From positions 86,726-150,725 of the forward strand of contig LNAC01000680.1 of NCBI GenBank assembly GCA_002007465.1: 64,000 nt of DNA, read 5' to 3'. Positions 32,041 to 43,789 of the stretch are shown piece by piece. Source of the DNA: Ailurus styani. Taxonomy: Eukaryota > Chordata > Mammalia > Carnivora > Ailuridae. The notes under the pieces were generated by a model that ran no database searches, was not told the DNA's origin, and was given only the letters and a program-made list of their open reading frames with translations. Each line of letters opens with the position of its first letter. The first letter of the stretch is position 1. Position numbers and translations under genes: made by a program.

Positions 32041-33413
32041 GATGTTTTAGAAAAGCAAATCAGAAAACTGTAACTATATTATTCCCCCAACAAATAACAT
32101 GCGTGGATAATGGTTAAACAAGACCAGAAAGAAATGTGTATGTATATTTCAACAAATGGATTAAAGATGTGGGTTTTTTCCCCAAGGGCTGGGGAGGCTT
32201 AAAGTTGTTCTAATGATAAATAAAATTACAAATTAAGAAGTATTGATTGAATTAAAAAAATGAAACAAAAGTTGGAACATCTCTGCTTGATTTGGATGGT
32301 GTTTGCGAAACACACAAGTGTTTTCTCTTTGGGCTAAAACTCAGCCCTCCTGAGAGATGAACTGGAGTTTGCTAACTTGTCAGGAGAGAGAAGAATTTGG
32401 GGCGACTCATAAAGCAAATCATTGCAAATTGTGGGAAACCCTCAGATCAAAATCTCTTGTCTGCTGGGGGAAATTTGGACATTTTTACTGCCTTCGAATT
32501 GGATATTTTGAGTTTTCCAATCTTGTATAACTTGGGAGCAGGGCTAGGGGGGGTGGATGGTTAGGAGGAGAAAAGGACAAAACAGCCCCAAAGACTTAAC
32601 TTGTTCGGAACTTTCCTTCTTGGCCTGGTTCACGGCAGCTTGGGAGAAGTGTGTGTGCAGGGAGGGAGACAATGGGAGCAAAGTGGCTAAGAACACAGCT
32701 CCTGCTACTGATTAAGCTGGGAGGCTTTGGGGTGGACATCCGGGCTGCTGCCTAAATTAGAAGAACAGAGAAGGAAGAGGCCTTTCTTGCTGGTTGGGAG
32801 GAGCGAGTGGGATCATGCACTTGCAATGTCCAGATATTTCATTATTTTTGAACTTCGTCGGTCGCAGGCCATGGATTCCAATCTCAAGGACTCAGGTGAG
32901 CCACAAATGTCACATTCCTTTATGTTCTGTCCGTCGGTACTTCCCAGAGTGTGTGAAGCCAAAATGATTGTAGGTGAGAGCAGGTTCTGGAATGTGGGCC
33001 TGGCTCGAACATTGCCTCGCATGGAGAGAAATGTATTCCCTCCTCAATTCTCTTAAATCCCAAGTCTCCCTGAGGGGGCTAGTGCGTCCTTAACACTTCT
33101 CTAACACTGACTTGTCTTTTTTAGTAACAAAGGGGAAAGGTCTTGGGGAGGCAAAGGTACTTCGCTAGATTTAATAACATTGCTTGGCCCCTGCTGAATA
33201 TCATTTTCTTAGTTACCTCTGTTTGAGACCGCGGATATCTTAAAGTGATAGTTCCATTTTTGTTAGCGACAAAAAGCTCCTTTTAAGACTAACTTTACTT
33301 CAATGGAACAGTATTTGGGTTTAAAGAAAATATTAACCAAATGTCAGAACAGTTGGTTTGTTCTCATAAAAATGCATGTGGCGGTGTGTGGTTATGGTAA
33401 AAATCTTGGAAGT
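32041..33413. other. Unassigned DNA, possible conserved element
   Basis: 1.37 kb with no recognised repeat. 32290-32560 is unique-looking sequence and a candidate conserved element. The 109-residue plus frame at 32727-33056 has no domain or splice context. Confidence 0.4.
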
Positions 33414-33677
33414 TAGGATTGTCAGATTTAGCAAATAGAAATGCCAGATGCCCAGTTATAGGTGAATTTTAGAGACATACGTGTTTGGTATAAGTATGGC
33501 CCAAATATTGGGTGGGGAGGAGCAGAGCGGTCAGGAGAGAGACGGACTAAAAACAGCCCCCCAAAGCTTTGCTCAGCTGATTTCTTCTGAGCGATATTTG
33601 GGACTTCTACTGAGAAATTATTCACTACTTATCTGAAATTCAGATTTAACTGGGCATCTTATATTTATCGGGCAACC
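33414..33677. mobile_element. Palindromic MITE-like element (both arms)
   Basis: Left arm 'attgtcagatttagcaaatagaaatgccagatgcccagttat' and right arm 'tctgaaattcagatttaactgggcatcttatatttatcgggcaacc' are inverted complements. The centre carries 'ttggtataagtatggcccaaatattggg'. Same family as 298-416. Confidence 0.65.
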
Positions 33678-34324
33678 TTGCTTGCCAGTGGTTAGCCGAT
33701 TAGAAATGGTCCCTAAATATTCCTCCGTTCCCGTCTGAGCCCTGAGCCCTGGGGTGTGGTTGGGTAATCGGGGCCACGCGTCTGGGCTGTCTGGAGATTT
33801 GGGGGTGTGCGGGAGAGGCAGCACTGCTCACTGGTACACACCGGTTACCCTTGAGGGGTCTACCGGCCCAGTGCATGGGGTTCCTTGAGGTACAGGGGCT
33901 CCGATGCCCCCTTCATGCCTGGGCAGGGGACCGTGGCTGGGCTGCAGGGCCACGGTGACAGGCGTGGGGAGGGGAGGGAGCCCCTGGGAGACTCCACCAT
34001 ATCCCCGGGGCGTTGCCAGGGAGCGGGCAGCAAACGCAAGGGCTCTAGAACCCACGGAACTCTCTTCTCTTCCCTGGCTTGCGGGAATCTCTTCTTGGTC
34101 TAGAAAAAGCCCCTTCTCTGCAAATGGGCCAAGGATTTGGAAACTAAGATCCCAGAAGCCCTGCCATAAAACCCCTCCTGAAACAAAGTCCCGTGGAGGC
34201 CGATCCGCATTTGAATGGGGGAGAAACAGCCTTTTCTGCTCAAGGGCACTCTAGAATGTCTCCCTGGATTGCTTCTCTCTCTCTCTCTCTGTCTCGGAGA
34301 TGCCGCCCCCCTTTATCCTGAGGC
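33678..34324. other. Unassigned, moderately GC-rich DNA
   Basis: No repeat recognised. GC-richer than its surroundings but clearly weaker in CpG than 58328-59020. Confidence 0.4.
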
Positions 34325-34537
34325 CTCAGGTGCCAGATCACCTGGGCTAGACCTGTGTTCCCTGAGCGGCCCTGGGCAAGTCTGGAAACGCTCTGCAACT
34401 CTGTTTCCTTATCTGTAAAGACATGGCTCCAACCTCATATACTTGCTTATTCTGAGCATAAATGAGTTAATACGTGGAAGGGGCTTAGAACAGTGCCCGG
34501 CAGGTGCCCAAACACTATTTGTGTTCGCTATTATCTG
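34325..34537 (+). mobile_element. MIR, near full length
   Basis: 'ggccctgggcaagtctgg', 'ctctgtttccttatctgtaaagacatgg', 'taaatgagttaatacgtggaaggggcttagaacagtgcccggc' follow MIR from core to tail. Confidence 0.78.
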
Positions 34538-34659
34538 TATCTTCTGTGCCAAAATACTCTCAGGTCACCTTTGCCGAGGGTCCTAGATATTATTTTACCA
34601 ACATCTTTAGGTTTATTAACAATAAACACACATTTGATTTTTTTTTTTTTTTTTTTTAC

Positions 34660-34765
34660 AGACTGCAAGCATTTTCACATCCAGTAAGTTGGTTAATGTG
34701 CAGAATACTCTGCTAGGGGGGGACTGCTAGCCCCTTTCACAGATGAGGAAAATGAGGCCAGGACG
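34660..34765 (-). mobile_element. MIR fragment beside a poly-T run
   Basis: 'cccctttcacagatgaggaaaatgaggcc' is reversed MIR core. A T run (34638-34657) sits just upstream. Confidence 0.6.
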
Positions 34766-34767
34766 AG

Positions 34768-35275
34768 TATATCATTATCCATGGCTGTGTAACAACTCAC
34801 TCCAGCACTTACTGGCAGAAAGCAACGATGATTTCTTCTTTCTCGTGGTTCTGCAGGCCGGGGAGGCAGTTTCTCTGCTGACTGGTCAGGGCCCCAGTGT
34901 GTTGGTACAGAGCCGGGAGATTGGCTGGAGCTGAAAGGGTCCAGGTCGCCTCCCTCCCACGCCTGGCTGGGTGTTGACTAGGGCACCTCTGTTCTCCTCC
35001 CCACAGTGTCTCATCCCCCGAGAGCCCGACAGCCTGACGAGGTGGCCTCAAGGCTGCCAGAAGGTGAGGGCAGAAGCTTCAAGTCCTCTTAGCCCGCGAG
35101 CTCTGGAACTCACACAATGGTGCTCCAGCTGCATTAAATTGGTTAAATCAAGTCACAAGGTCAAGCCCTGAATCAAAGGAGTGGAGAAAGAGACGGAAAC
35201 TTTGGATGCGAGAAGTTGTCATATGGCAAGGGGGTGTGCGTGCTGGATGGAAGGAATTTGTGGCCGTGAAACCAT
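34768..35275 (-). mobile_element. MaLR/ERVL-type LTR
   Basis: 'tatcattatccatggctgtgtaacaactcac', 'gctgggtgttgactagggcacctctgttctcctcc', 'aaattggttaaatcaagtcacaaggtcaagccctgaatcaaaggagtgg', 'ggaatttgtggccgtgaaacc' follow a reversed MaLR-type LTR, related to 13162-13992. Confidence 0.65.
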
Positions 35276-35485
35276 CAGGCACGAGAGATGAGCTCTTTGG
35301 ACCTGGGTCTTTGGTGAGAAAGGCTGACAGAGGGATGGGAAGGCCAGAAGCAGGCAGAGTCTTGGGGAAATACTTTAGAGAAGAAACAGAAGCCTCTGAC
35401 TCAGTTATAATTCCGAGAGACACATCTGGTGTCATTTTGGAGCCAGGGCTGGTGACTTGCCCCAGCACGGATCCCGGTCTCAGTC

Positions 35486-35810
35486 TGTAACAAAATTCCA
35501 GAGACAGGGAGGCTTATGAATGGCAGAAGCATGTTTCTCACCGTTCTGGAGGCTGGGAGTTCACGGTCATGGCGCCCGCAGATGCGGCGGGTTCTGGTGA
35601 GAGCTGGCCTCCTGGGTCATAGCTGGTGCCTTTTCTCTGTGGCCTCGCATGGCAGGGGCGGCGAGCGAGCTCTGTGGGGCTTCTTTTCCAAGGGCACTAA
35701 CCCCAGTCTACTCCCAAAGGTCCCTCTTCTAATGCCATCACCCTGAGGGTGAGGATTTCCACATATGACCTGGGTGACGGGAAGGCACACAGTCCGTCCC
35801 CAGCAATGCC
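35486..35810 (-). mobile_element. MST/MLT1-type MaLR LTR
   Basis: 'ctgtaacaaaattccagagacagggaggcttatgaatggcagaagcatgtttctcaccgttctggaggctggg', 'gcgcccgcagatgcggcgggttctggtgag', 'ccaaaggtccctcttctaatgccatcacc'. Clear reversed MaLR LTR. Confidence 0.8.
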
Positions 35811-36279
35811 CGGGCCTGTGTGCTATCTCTACCCTGGAGCGGGGGCCCGGCGGGGTGATGTCTTGTGGGTGCTACACTCTCTGCCTGGGCTGAGAACACT
35901 CCCTCCATTTCTTGAGAAGCTCTGAGTTTTTAAAGTTCAAATTTCCTTTTCCATGAAAAGTTTGTCTTGCGTCAGCAACCTTTAGTCGTTCAGTAAACAC
36001 ATTTTGGGCTTCGAATGCTATCCTTAGGGTGACAGCTCCCAGCGTTTAGCTCCAGCCCAGACTATCCCCAGATTCCAGATTCAGCCCCGTGCTGTCTACA
36101 CAACATCTGCTATTCCGTTTCAGACTTCGTACAGCCCAATGCAGCTCTGAGTCTGACCCGAGCCTATGTCACCTCGCACGTGGCTCATTGTATAGGATCC
36201 TCACGAGTTTCCCTGCCATGATCTATTTTCAACAGTTTCCTAAGTGAGCCTACTAAGACCTAGGTCAGAACATCCTGTT
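35811..36279. other. Unassigned, possibly LINE-related
   Basis: Weak resemblance at 36040-36180 to an L2-associated segment; otherwise nothing recognised. Confidence 0.35.
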
Positions 36280-36515
36280 TTCAACGCAGAATCCTCCAAC
36301 TGCTTCCCGTCTCCCTCAGAGAAAAGCAGAAGCTCTCATCATGGAGAACAAGACCTGAATGGCCTTTTCTGCCCAACCCTGTCACCTCTCAGACCCTTCT
36401 CTGGCTCCCTGGCCTCCAGGCACCCTGGTCTCCCGGCGGCTCCTTCGATACTATTGGGTCACTCTCAGCTTATGATCTTGGTCCTTGCCATTCCTTCTGG
36501 GTGCTGCTTTCCCTA
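36280..36515 (+). mobile_element. L2 LINE fragment
   Basis: 'cctccaactgcttcccgtctccctcagag', 'agacctgaatggccttttctgccc', 'cttggtccttgccattccttctgggtgctgc' follow L2 upstream of its 3' end. Confidence 0.65.
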
Positions 36516-36646
36516 TAAGATGGCCTGAAGTAGAAGCTGGGCCTCAAAGTAATCCTCCCCTGGGGGGAGTCCAACTTTGAAACTAAGATCATTGGTTGGT
36601 TGGGAGCAATTGAAGTGATGGTCCCAACATTTTTTTATCAAGTCTT

Positions 36647-36843
36647 TTTTTTTTTTTTTTAAGATTTTATTTATTTATTTGAGACAGACAGAGATAGCCA
36701 CAGAGAGCACAGTGGGGAGGAGAGGGAGACGCAGGCTTCCTGCTGAACAGGGAGCCCGATGCAGGGCTCAATCCCAGGATCCTGGGATCATGACCTGAGC
36801 CGAAGGCAGATGCTTCACGTACTGAGTCACCCAGGCGCTCCTC
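36647..36843 (-). mobile_element. Can-SINE with decayed 14-bp target duplication
   Basis: T run, 'agattttatttatttatttgagacag', 'aggcttcctgctgaacagg', closing 'gagtcacccaggcgctcc'. Flanks TTTTATCAAGTCTT and TTTTATCTAGTCTT differ at one base. Confidence 0.95.
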
Positions 36844-36857
36844 TTTTATCTAGTCTT

Positions 36858-37465
36858 GAATAAAATTAAATTTACGATCAGAAGCCACACGTCTCTGATA
36901 GTGCCTTAGTAGAAAGAGAAATTTTGAAGTGTTGGTGTAAATACTTCAAAATACAAAACACTGAGCCAGCAATTACATTCTGTCACCTAAATCAGCATGA
37001 AAGCTGTTGGATGTTCGTAGGTCAAACCCAGAAGACTTCGAAAATGTCAGTATAACCAGGATGGATGGGAAGGTTCTTTCCTATCAGATTTATGCATCTT
37101 CTGCAATGTGTCCTCACAAAATTTAACTGAACAACATGGTTTTGAAATGTAACCTTGAGGTTGAACTTACAGACCAGCCTCTTAATACTTACCTCAATGA
37201 CAATGACGTCATTGATCTTCTTAGTCTCTTGGACTAAGAAAAGGAAAAAAAGCCGTGTTGCTTTTTTTTAACGTGTAAATTACAAAGCCAATAAAGTAAG
37301 TCATGTTTATGGCAGAAGTCATTAAAACGATCTCAACTTTTCCCACCATGTTCAGTGGCGGCAGGAGAGGAAGAGGCAGAACAGGAGGGAGTCTTGGCCA
37401 GGTGTTCCCTTCTGCTTCTGTAACTGTCTCCATGAAGATGGGCAAGCATAATGGGAACAAAGTGG
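36858..37465. other. Unassigned non-coding DNA
   Basis: Nothing recognised. The glycine/arginine-rich plus frame at 37303-37623 runs into a MIR and is not credible. Confidence 0.4.
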
Positions 37466-37469
37466 ATTT

Positions 37470-37670
37470 GGTATCCACACGGACTTGGGTTCAAATCCTT
37501 GCTTCTGCACGGTCCAGCTCTGTGACGTTGGGCAGGGCTTTGCCCCTCCTCTCAGCCTTTCTTTCCTCACCTGGAGAAATAATGCCCTTCTTTCAAGGTT
37601 GGGGTGAGCCCAGAATAAAATAATAGCTGTAATGTGTTTATCTAGCAGAGGATAGGCACAGTTGTTGGGC
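37470..37670 (+). mobile_element. MIR, near full length
   Basis: 'acggacttgggttcaaatccttgcttctgcac' (tRNA-like head), 'ctctgtgacgttgggcagg', 'tctttcctcacctggagaaataatg' and tail 'aatagctgtaatgtg'. Confidence 0.78.
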
Positions 37671-37689
37671 TCTTTTTCTCACCTAACGT

Positions 37690-37870
37690 CATCTGATGTC
37701 CCCTTAGGCTGTCATTGATCCTTGAAAACTTTCAGAGCCGAAAGGAACGGGTCACAGACTGGTTGGATCACTTGCCCAAAGTCACAAAGCTGGTGACCGG
37801 CAGAACTGGGATTTGAACCCCCACATGTCGACCCCATCTAGTGCTCTTTCTAGTCCATCAGTACTTCCAG
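37690..37870 (-). mobile_element. MIR-family element
   Basis: 'atcacttgcccaaagtcacaaagctggtgaccggcagaactgggatttgaacccc' is the reversed MIR head and core. Confidence 0.75.
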
Positions 37871-38796
37871 AGCTTCAGCCACTTGGTAACTACCTTCATC
37901 TTACACTTTTTGCCTGATATGTACACCACCTGCAAAATTATTTTCTTAAAGGATTTCTTTAAGTCAATTTATTTCATTACTGCAATAAATCCACTTAAAT
38001 AGGAAAGGTTACATCTCTATTCAAAATGGAAAACCAGCCTCATTGTAACACATAGACAATAACTATAATATTACATATATGTGTATATATAGATAGATTT
38101 TTAATGAAACCAAAACAATGTTGTCCAATCCCACCGAGAGACTGTGGCTGGCTGAGAGCTCTGGGCTGGAAGCTACCTCTGTCTTGGTTACAAAGGGACA
38201 TTAGCAAATGTGAGAAAGCGTTAAAGACATCCTAACCCCAAGTGAGACTCTCTCCTGGATGTAATCAGAATGGTTGAAAGATAATTGAACAGGGGCTATT
38301 CATGTTATCAGTAGGTGATCAAGTGTTATTTAACAATCCACACACAGTGTGTAACCAAAACATCATTTCCCATGACACCAGGGGAAAATGACCCACACTG
38401 GGCTAAACAGTGCCTTCCACTGAGGAACCTCCGCAAAGAAGTCTTGTAATAGACTATTTTTCAAAACTCTGTGACCACCATCTACGGTAACAGATACATC
38501 CCCACATTTGTATTCACATCTATACCTAGATCTATATCCTTGCTTGTATCTTGAACAATGCATAACAGAAATATTTATGATGATATGCACAGTCTTTACT
38601 AAGAATCTGTGCTTGGCACCTTGGCGTGTTCTATTTCTTTTCCTTTCCAATCCCTACCTATTTAATTTTTTTAAATGGTAACCAGGACCAGCAAAATAAA
38701 TACTGAAGTTACACCAATGATAGATAAAAGGTGAGAAGCCTTGTGTGTAGAAAGAAAGAGGGAAAAAGGCCTTAGCGCCTTGAAATACTCTAAGAC
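37871..38796. other. Unassigned non-coding DNA
   Basis: No repeat recognised apart from a short TATATATAGATAGAT patch near 38080. The 95-residue minus frame at 38363-38650 has no domain. Confidence 0.4.
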
Positions 38797-39175
38797 AGTG
38801 ACCCTCACTAGGCTTCAGTAACCCTGGGGTCCCCTCAGGCCCTTCAGGGAGTCCACAAGATCAAAACTATTTTTGTTTTGATAAAACAATACCAAGATGT
38901 TATTTGCCTTTTCCATTCTCTTCCAAGTGTGCAGCGGAGTTTTCCAGAAGTTTCAGGACATATGATGATGTCACCCCCTTGACAGTAACATGAAATGGGT
39001 TTGTTGCTGCTCTTTTTCACATCAATTAATAAGTGTTTTTAAAATTTCTGTTTTAATTTCCAGTATGGCAAAAATCAAAAGCTACGGCCCACGTCAACAA
39101 AAATTCTTTGGGCTCCTCTCTAATTTTTAAGAACGTAAAGGGGTCAGGAGGCTGCAAGCCTTGAGAACGGCTTCC
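38797..39175 (+). mobile_element. Charlie-like hAT deletion derivative
   Basis: Left end 'taaccctggggtcccctcaggcccttcagggagtccacaagatcaaaactattttt', middle 'gttatttgccttttccattctc', right end 'ttttaagaacgtaaaggggtcagg' then 'gccttgagaacggc'. The transposase region is missing, so it is non-autonomous. Confidence 0.75.
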
Positions 39176-39344
39176 CTAAAAATGATCTATTGGATTAGAG
39201 AATGAAGAAATACATTGTGGAGCGACTTGAGGGGGAGAAAGAAAAGCTTTTGTCAGACTGTGGTTTCCAGGGAAGGGTTCACGGGGTAGACTGAGCTCCA
39301 CCTGGGTACGGAAAGTTCAGACGGGTGTGTTTAGTCATGGGAGG

Positions 39345-39460
39345 GAGGGCGTTCCAGGAAGGTGGCTAGGCGTGTGCAAAGGCAAGGTGGTGGGAAGTGA
39401 ATGAGGTGAGGTGGATCGGGGTGGTGAGACCAGCCTGGCTGGGTTGGAAGGTGCCGTTTG
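39345..39460 (-). mobile_element. L2 LINE fragment
   Basis: 'gggcgttccaggaaggtggc', 'gtgtgcaaaggcaaggtgg', 'gaccagcctggctggg' is the reversed L2 segment (CAGAGGGAACAGCAAGTGCAAAGG type). Confidence 0.6.
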
Positions 39461-40239
39461 GAGTGGAGATTCTGGGATCAGTGTTGAAGACCCTTCCACC
39501 CCGCGGTGGTCTCTGCAGCTGACTCAGAAGGCCCCCTTGGCCAGAGAAAACCAAACAGTCTGGTTTGCGCTCCCTGAATGTTCCCTCCCGCTGCTCCTGG
39601 GAGCCGAGACCTCACCCACAGGTCCCCCATGCCGCATGGGTGGGAGTCTACAGTCAACCACAAAGCTGAACAAAACCTAAACTGTTTCTTTTCTTTGGAA
39701 GGCCCCTAGAAACAGGAAGAGAGGCTGTTTTCTAGGATTTGCCAAAAGTTAAGTCATTCCTCGCTGATACAAACAATTTCTCGGGTTACTCTTTGGGGCC
39801 CAGGAACATTCAGGAATTGTGCTGGGTTTGAACTCTTCAACTCTGAACCTCAGTTCCCTGGGTCACCTGCCTGTTGCTGGGGCACGGCTCTCTGGCCCTG
39901 CCTGAGTTTTCAGACACATGGCCCGGCCACCTCCACGGTGAGGCCTCAGAGAGTTTCTCCTCCGGGGCTGTTGTGAGGAGCTGACTGACTTCAGTCTTTC
40001 TCCTTGCGACTGGCCCTGGACTGACTGACTTCGGTCTTTCTCCTGAGTTGGATCCGTGGATGCCAAGTCTCTGGAAGTACGTAGTCAGGTGCGATTGGTG
40101 AAGTAATGCTCATGCAGGGGCAGACGAAGAGGGTGAGCAAAATCAGGAAAGCAACCTTTGTGGAGCTTGGCATTTATTGTGCCCTGTCCTGTCCTGAGCG
40201 GCTTCCATGTTTTCTCTCACCTGATTCTCACTACCTCCT
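39461..40239. other. Unassigned DNA with a tandem duplication
   Basis: Nothing recognised besides a decayed 2 x 40-bp tandem repeat (39981-40060) whose first 24 bases, CTGACTGACTTCAGTCTTTC..., match with one difference. Confidence 0.45.
39981..40060. repeat. 2 x 40-bp tandem duplication
   Basis: Units 39981-40020 and 40021-40060 share their first 24 bases (one mismatch) and the last four (TGGA); the middles have diverged. Confidence 0.85.
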
Positions 40240-40300
40240 AGTAAGGTGTCGTGGAGTGGTTAAGAACAATGTTTCTGGAGCCACCGGCCCGAGTCTGTGG
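40240..40300 (+). mobile_element. MIR head fragment
   Basis: 'ggagtggttaagaacaatgtttctggagccacc' matches the tRNA-like head of MIR. Confidence 0.55.
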
Positions 40301-40364
40301 CATGGTTCTGCCAGGTGGTAGATTGCATTTTTCCAAAATGGCGGCAACAGTATCTTCCATTTCA

Positions 40365-40920
40365 CATGTCCTGCTATAATGTAGCCTTGACCCTCCTTCC
40401 ATCCAGAGTTAGGGTCTATGCCCCCTTCTTTTGGATCTTCAGGTTTGTGACTTGCTTATAACTAATAGAACATGGCGGAAGTGAAGCTGCAGGACTTCCA
40501 AGGTTTGCTGGAACATTCCTGCTAGACCCCTGAGCCATTGTGTGAGAAGCTCTACTTCCCTGGGGCTGCCATGATGTGAGGCAGCCCAATCATGGCTCCT
40601 TACACGTGGGGAGGCCGTGCCCAGAAGGGAGGCCATGGGTAGGGGGTGTAGTCAGTGGGCAGGTGAGTGGAGAATTTGAGTCATCTGTGCCCAGTGTCAG
40701 ACATGGGAGTGAGTGGTTTCAGTCCTAGCCACCAACTCGTCCCCAGCCTTCAGGTCTTCCCAGATGAGGCCCCTCATGTTGTGGAGCGCAGATAAGCAAT
40801 CGCTGCTATGCTCTTTCTGAATTTCTGAACCACAGTATACATGAGGACAACAGAATGTTGGTTCTGTTACATCACTAAGTCTGGGTGGTTTGTTATACAG
40901 GAATAGTAACTAGAATGTGC
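40365..40920 (+). mobile_element. MaLR/MLT1-type LTR
   Basis: 'taatagaacatggcggaagtgaagctgcaggacttcc', 'gaacattcctgctagacccctg', 'cagcccaatcatggctcc', and the 3' end 'catcactaagtctgggtggtttgttatacaggaatagtaactagaatg' fit an MLT1-type LTR read forward. Confidence 0.7.
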
Positions 40921-41115
40921 CACTACCTTGCTGTGTGACCTTGGGTGAGTTACTTCACCTTTCTGAGCTCAGGTTTGCTAATCAGGAAAAGGAAGATGGT
41001 TATATTATATACACTCCATAGAGATATGGGGAGAATTACATTAGACAGTGAAGCTCAGTGCTTCATACAGAATCAGGCACACGGTCAGTGCTTGATAAAA
41101 GTTATTATTGATTGC
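40921..41115 (+). mobile_element. MIR
   Basis: 'ctaccttgctgtgtgaccttgggtgagttacttcacctttctgagctcagg', 'gtcagtgcttgataaaagttattattg'. Lies directly after the LTR. Confidence 0.8.
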
Positions 41116-41240
41116 TGAAGACTCCTTAATAAATAGAAATAAAGACGGGAATGAAATTGCCTTCCGTCCCATGGTCCCTTCCTTCCTTTCTTCTGCTCTG
41201 CCCCACGGGCCAGACAGGGAGTGTAAATAAATGAAATACA

Positions 41241-41414
41241 GGGATGCCTGGGTGGCTTCGGTTAAGCATCTGCCTTCAGCTCAGGTCATGATCCCAGGAT
41301 CCTGGGATCGAGTCCTGCATTGGCCTCCTTGATCAGTGGAGAGCCTCCTTCTCCCTCTGCCGCCCACTCCCCCTGCTTGTGTTCTCTCTCTCTGACAATT
41401 AAAATCTCTAAAAA
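41241..41414 (+). mobile_element. Can-SINE, 16-bp target duplication
   Basis: Head 'gggatgcctgggtggcttcggttaagc' lacks four bases of the A-box region. Tail is reduced to 'caattaaaatctctaaaaa'. AAATAAATGAAATACA is identical at 41225-41240 and 41415-41430. Confidence 0.96.
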
Positions 41415-41430
41415 AAATAAATGAAATACA

Positions 41431-42572
41431 TTGGTCATATAAAAATGATGTAATGTACAAATTCACAAATGGAACAGACACTTGAGTTCAGCGCTGCGAA
41501 ACATTAAGGAAGGTTGTGGACTGTGGCAAACTGAAGAGGTTACACATTTCTGAACAAGGCAGTCATGCATCAACTCTAGTTGATCGTTGTTCATATGCCC
41601 AAATAGGGTCCCCCCGTCTTCAGTTCTTCCGATTTTTCATTAAGAGCCATAAATCCCTATTTTACGTAAAGTCTCCCAATTTTTAAATATCAGCGATGAG
41701 TTCAACTTCTTAAAAATTGTGTGGCAAGACAAATAAGCATGCCAGTGGGCCACTCTGAGGGGTTGTGGGCTGCCTGCTGAGGTGCAGGGCCAAGGGACCA
41801 AAGCCCCCTCTTACCCCACCAATGCCCCTCTGAGACCACCCACTTCTCGCATGATACTTGCAACACCCCTGATGCCAGGTAGGTCTTTCTGGGCAAATCC
41901 AAACCACTGGCCTAGATCAGTTTTTCAATCTCTTCAAAATCACTGCTGAGGAGCTTCTAACTCCTACCTTAAGGAGTTTTTCAACATTCTTTTCTTATTC
42001 ATTCACCACCATAAAATTTTAACACACAGATATTTTGCATCTTTGTTTAGGTATGAGTGTGTATCTTTGCCTCAGACATAAAAAGCACATGGTTTTTTTT
42101 TCATCTTGACCAGGCCTACTCAACAAGGGGCAGGAGGAAGGGATTGAAAACTGGTTCTTGATGGCAAGAACATTTTTATTCTTTTTATGGGTAAAACACA
42201 GACTCACAGTACATCTGTGGTATCCAAAGTCCAACGGGGGCAGGGTGGGGGGTGGGAGGTGAATTATGAAAACAAGGTCTAAAACTCTCCTTAGGAAGAC
42301 AATACTGAAAAAAAAATAGTGAAGCCTGAGTTGGAGTCCATTGTTATGCTGAGATCTCTTCTCAAATGAGCTCAGTCTGGGGACAAAACAGACCCGATCA
42401 CTTCTCTTCCTCCCCCCTGGTGCTCTTCCCAGCTTGCGTGGCCTGTGGCTGTTGGGGAGGCCATTCCCAGTCAGGGCTCAGCTTCAAAGGTGTGTGACCT
42501 GCCCGGTCACAGGGGGCGTGTCCTCAGTCGGGTCCTGCACTTGGGTTAATGTTCTGCAGTCACCATCTTGAA
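41431..42572. other. Unassigned non-coding DNA
   Basis: About 1.1 kb with no recognised repeat. Two overlapping minus frames near 41702-41907 in different phases argue against coding. Confidence 0.4.
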
Positions 42573-42580
42573 ATTCTTAA

Positions 42581-42765
42581 TTTTTTTTTTTTAATTTGAG
42601 AGAGAGAGAGAGAGCGTACATGCAGGAAGGAGGGTCAGAGAGAGAGGGAGAAGCAGACTCTGCTGAGCAAGGAGCCCGATGCAGGTGGGGCTCGATCCCA
42701 GGACCCTGGGATCACAGCCTGAGCCCAAGGCAGACGCTTAACTGACTGAGCCACCCAGGCACCCC
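42581..42765 (-). mobile_element. Can-SINE, older subfamily
   Basis: T run, GA-rich body, 'gaagcagactctgctgagcaagg', closing 'gagccacccaggcacccc'. Decayed flanks TTCTTAATTTTTT and CTCTTAATAATTTTT. Confidence 0.92.
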
Positions 42766-42829
42766 TCTTAATAATTTTTTAACTATGGTTCCCACATTTT
42801 CTTTCTGCACCGGGCCCTGCAAATTACAG

Positions 42830-43070
42830 AATGAGGACAGCCTGGGGCTTTGGAACCTAGAGCGGAAGCCCAGCCCCTCTCTCTACCAGCTGTTTGACTC
42901 GAGCAAAGTAACTAACCTCTCGGAGCCTCAGGGACCTGGGCTGTTAAGGGGGCATAACATGGCACTCACTTTAAAGACTTGCAGGGAGTGAGGATAATCC
43001 CTGTAACGCCTGCGAAGGACGCAGCCCTGGCTGGACACAGAGGAGGCGCTCACGCAGCGTGGCTACGGTG
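42830..43070 (+). mobile_element. MIR, near full length
   Basis: 'gggctttggaacctagagcgg', 'ctctctaccagctgtttgactcgagcaaagtaactaacctctcggagcctcagg', 'ggacacagaggaggcgctcac' follow MIR from head to tail. Confidence 0.72.
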
Positions 43071-43789
43071 ATTTCGAGTCTACGAGAGCACAGGCTTAGT
43101 TAGAGCAGGAAGGTTCTACCTGGAGCTCTCTTTAGGGAGGCGTTGATTTTGCCCGGTGATGGTTCTGATTGGCTGATTTGTTCTCTGCGTCTGTTCTGAT
43201 TTTTTTTTTTAATAGGGGTACTTTTTTTTTTTTTTTTTTACATAAAGGACCCCTCCGTCCCGCCCTCCCCCTCACTTGCAAGTCTTCCTTTCTCTGCAGG
43301 ACCCTCCCTTATCCCTCACATTCTGGACAAATGAACACAGCAACCTGTGAGGGACCTGCTCCACCAGCAAACCGTCCCCCATCCGTGGGCTCACTCTGGC
43401 CGGTTCAGGAGTCATCCAGGCCCATCACCCGGTGGTTTTACACATTCTCACAATGCCCAAAGCGTGATTTTTGCACCACGATCCAAGCCTCAGATCTCAC
43501 ATCCATGCTGAGTATGAGCTGTGTAGATTTTGGAGACCGTCTCCATGTCTCCCCCTAGAATATGGAGACTTGGGGTGTCTTAGAAAACCTTTCCTGTTTT
43601 ACATCGAGGGGCATATCTCACTTGTTTCCCTTAGGTCGGGAAAGGAGATCTGGTCCAAGATAAGACCAGATTCTGGGATGAGGTGTGTGTGAGGGGTAGG
43701 AGGATGCGGACGGCGGTGTTGGAGGGGTTGGGGGAAGTGAAAGCCCAATTGTGGCCTGGTGGCGAAAGCAACGAAAGAAAATCAGGAAC
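43071..43789. other. Unassigned DNA with two T runs
   Basis: Two poly-T tracts at 43199-43240 are separated by AATAGGGGTAC. No repeat recognised; the 129-residue plus frame over them is phenylalanine-rich and not credible. Confidence 0.45.

Noticed and set aside
33678..34324. Second CpG island
   Set aside because: Moderately GC-rich but CpG is not dense, and it lacks the runs seen at 58328-59020.
43199..43240. Two T runs as the remains of a reversed SINE
   Set aside because: No SINE body or head follows and no flanking duplication was found.
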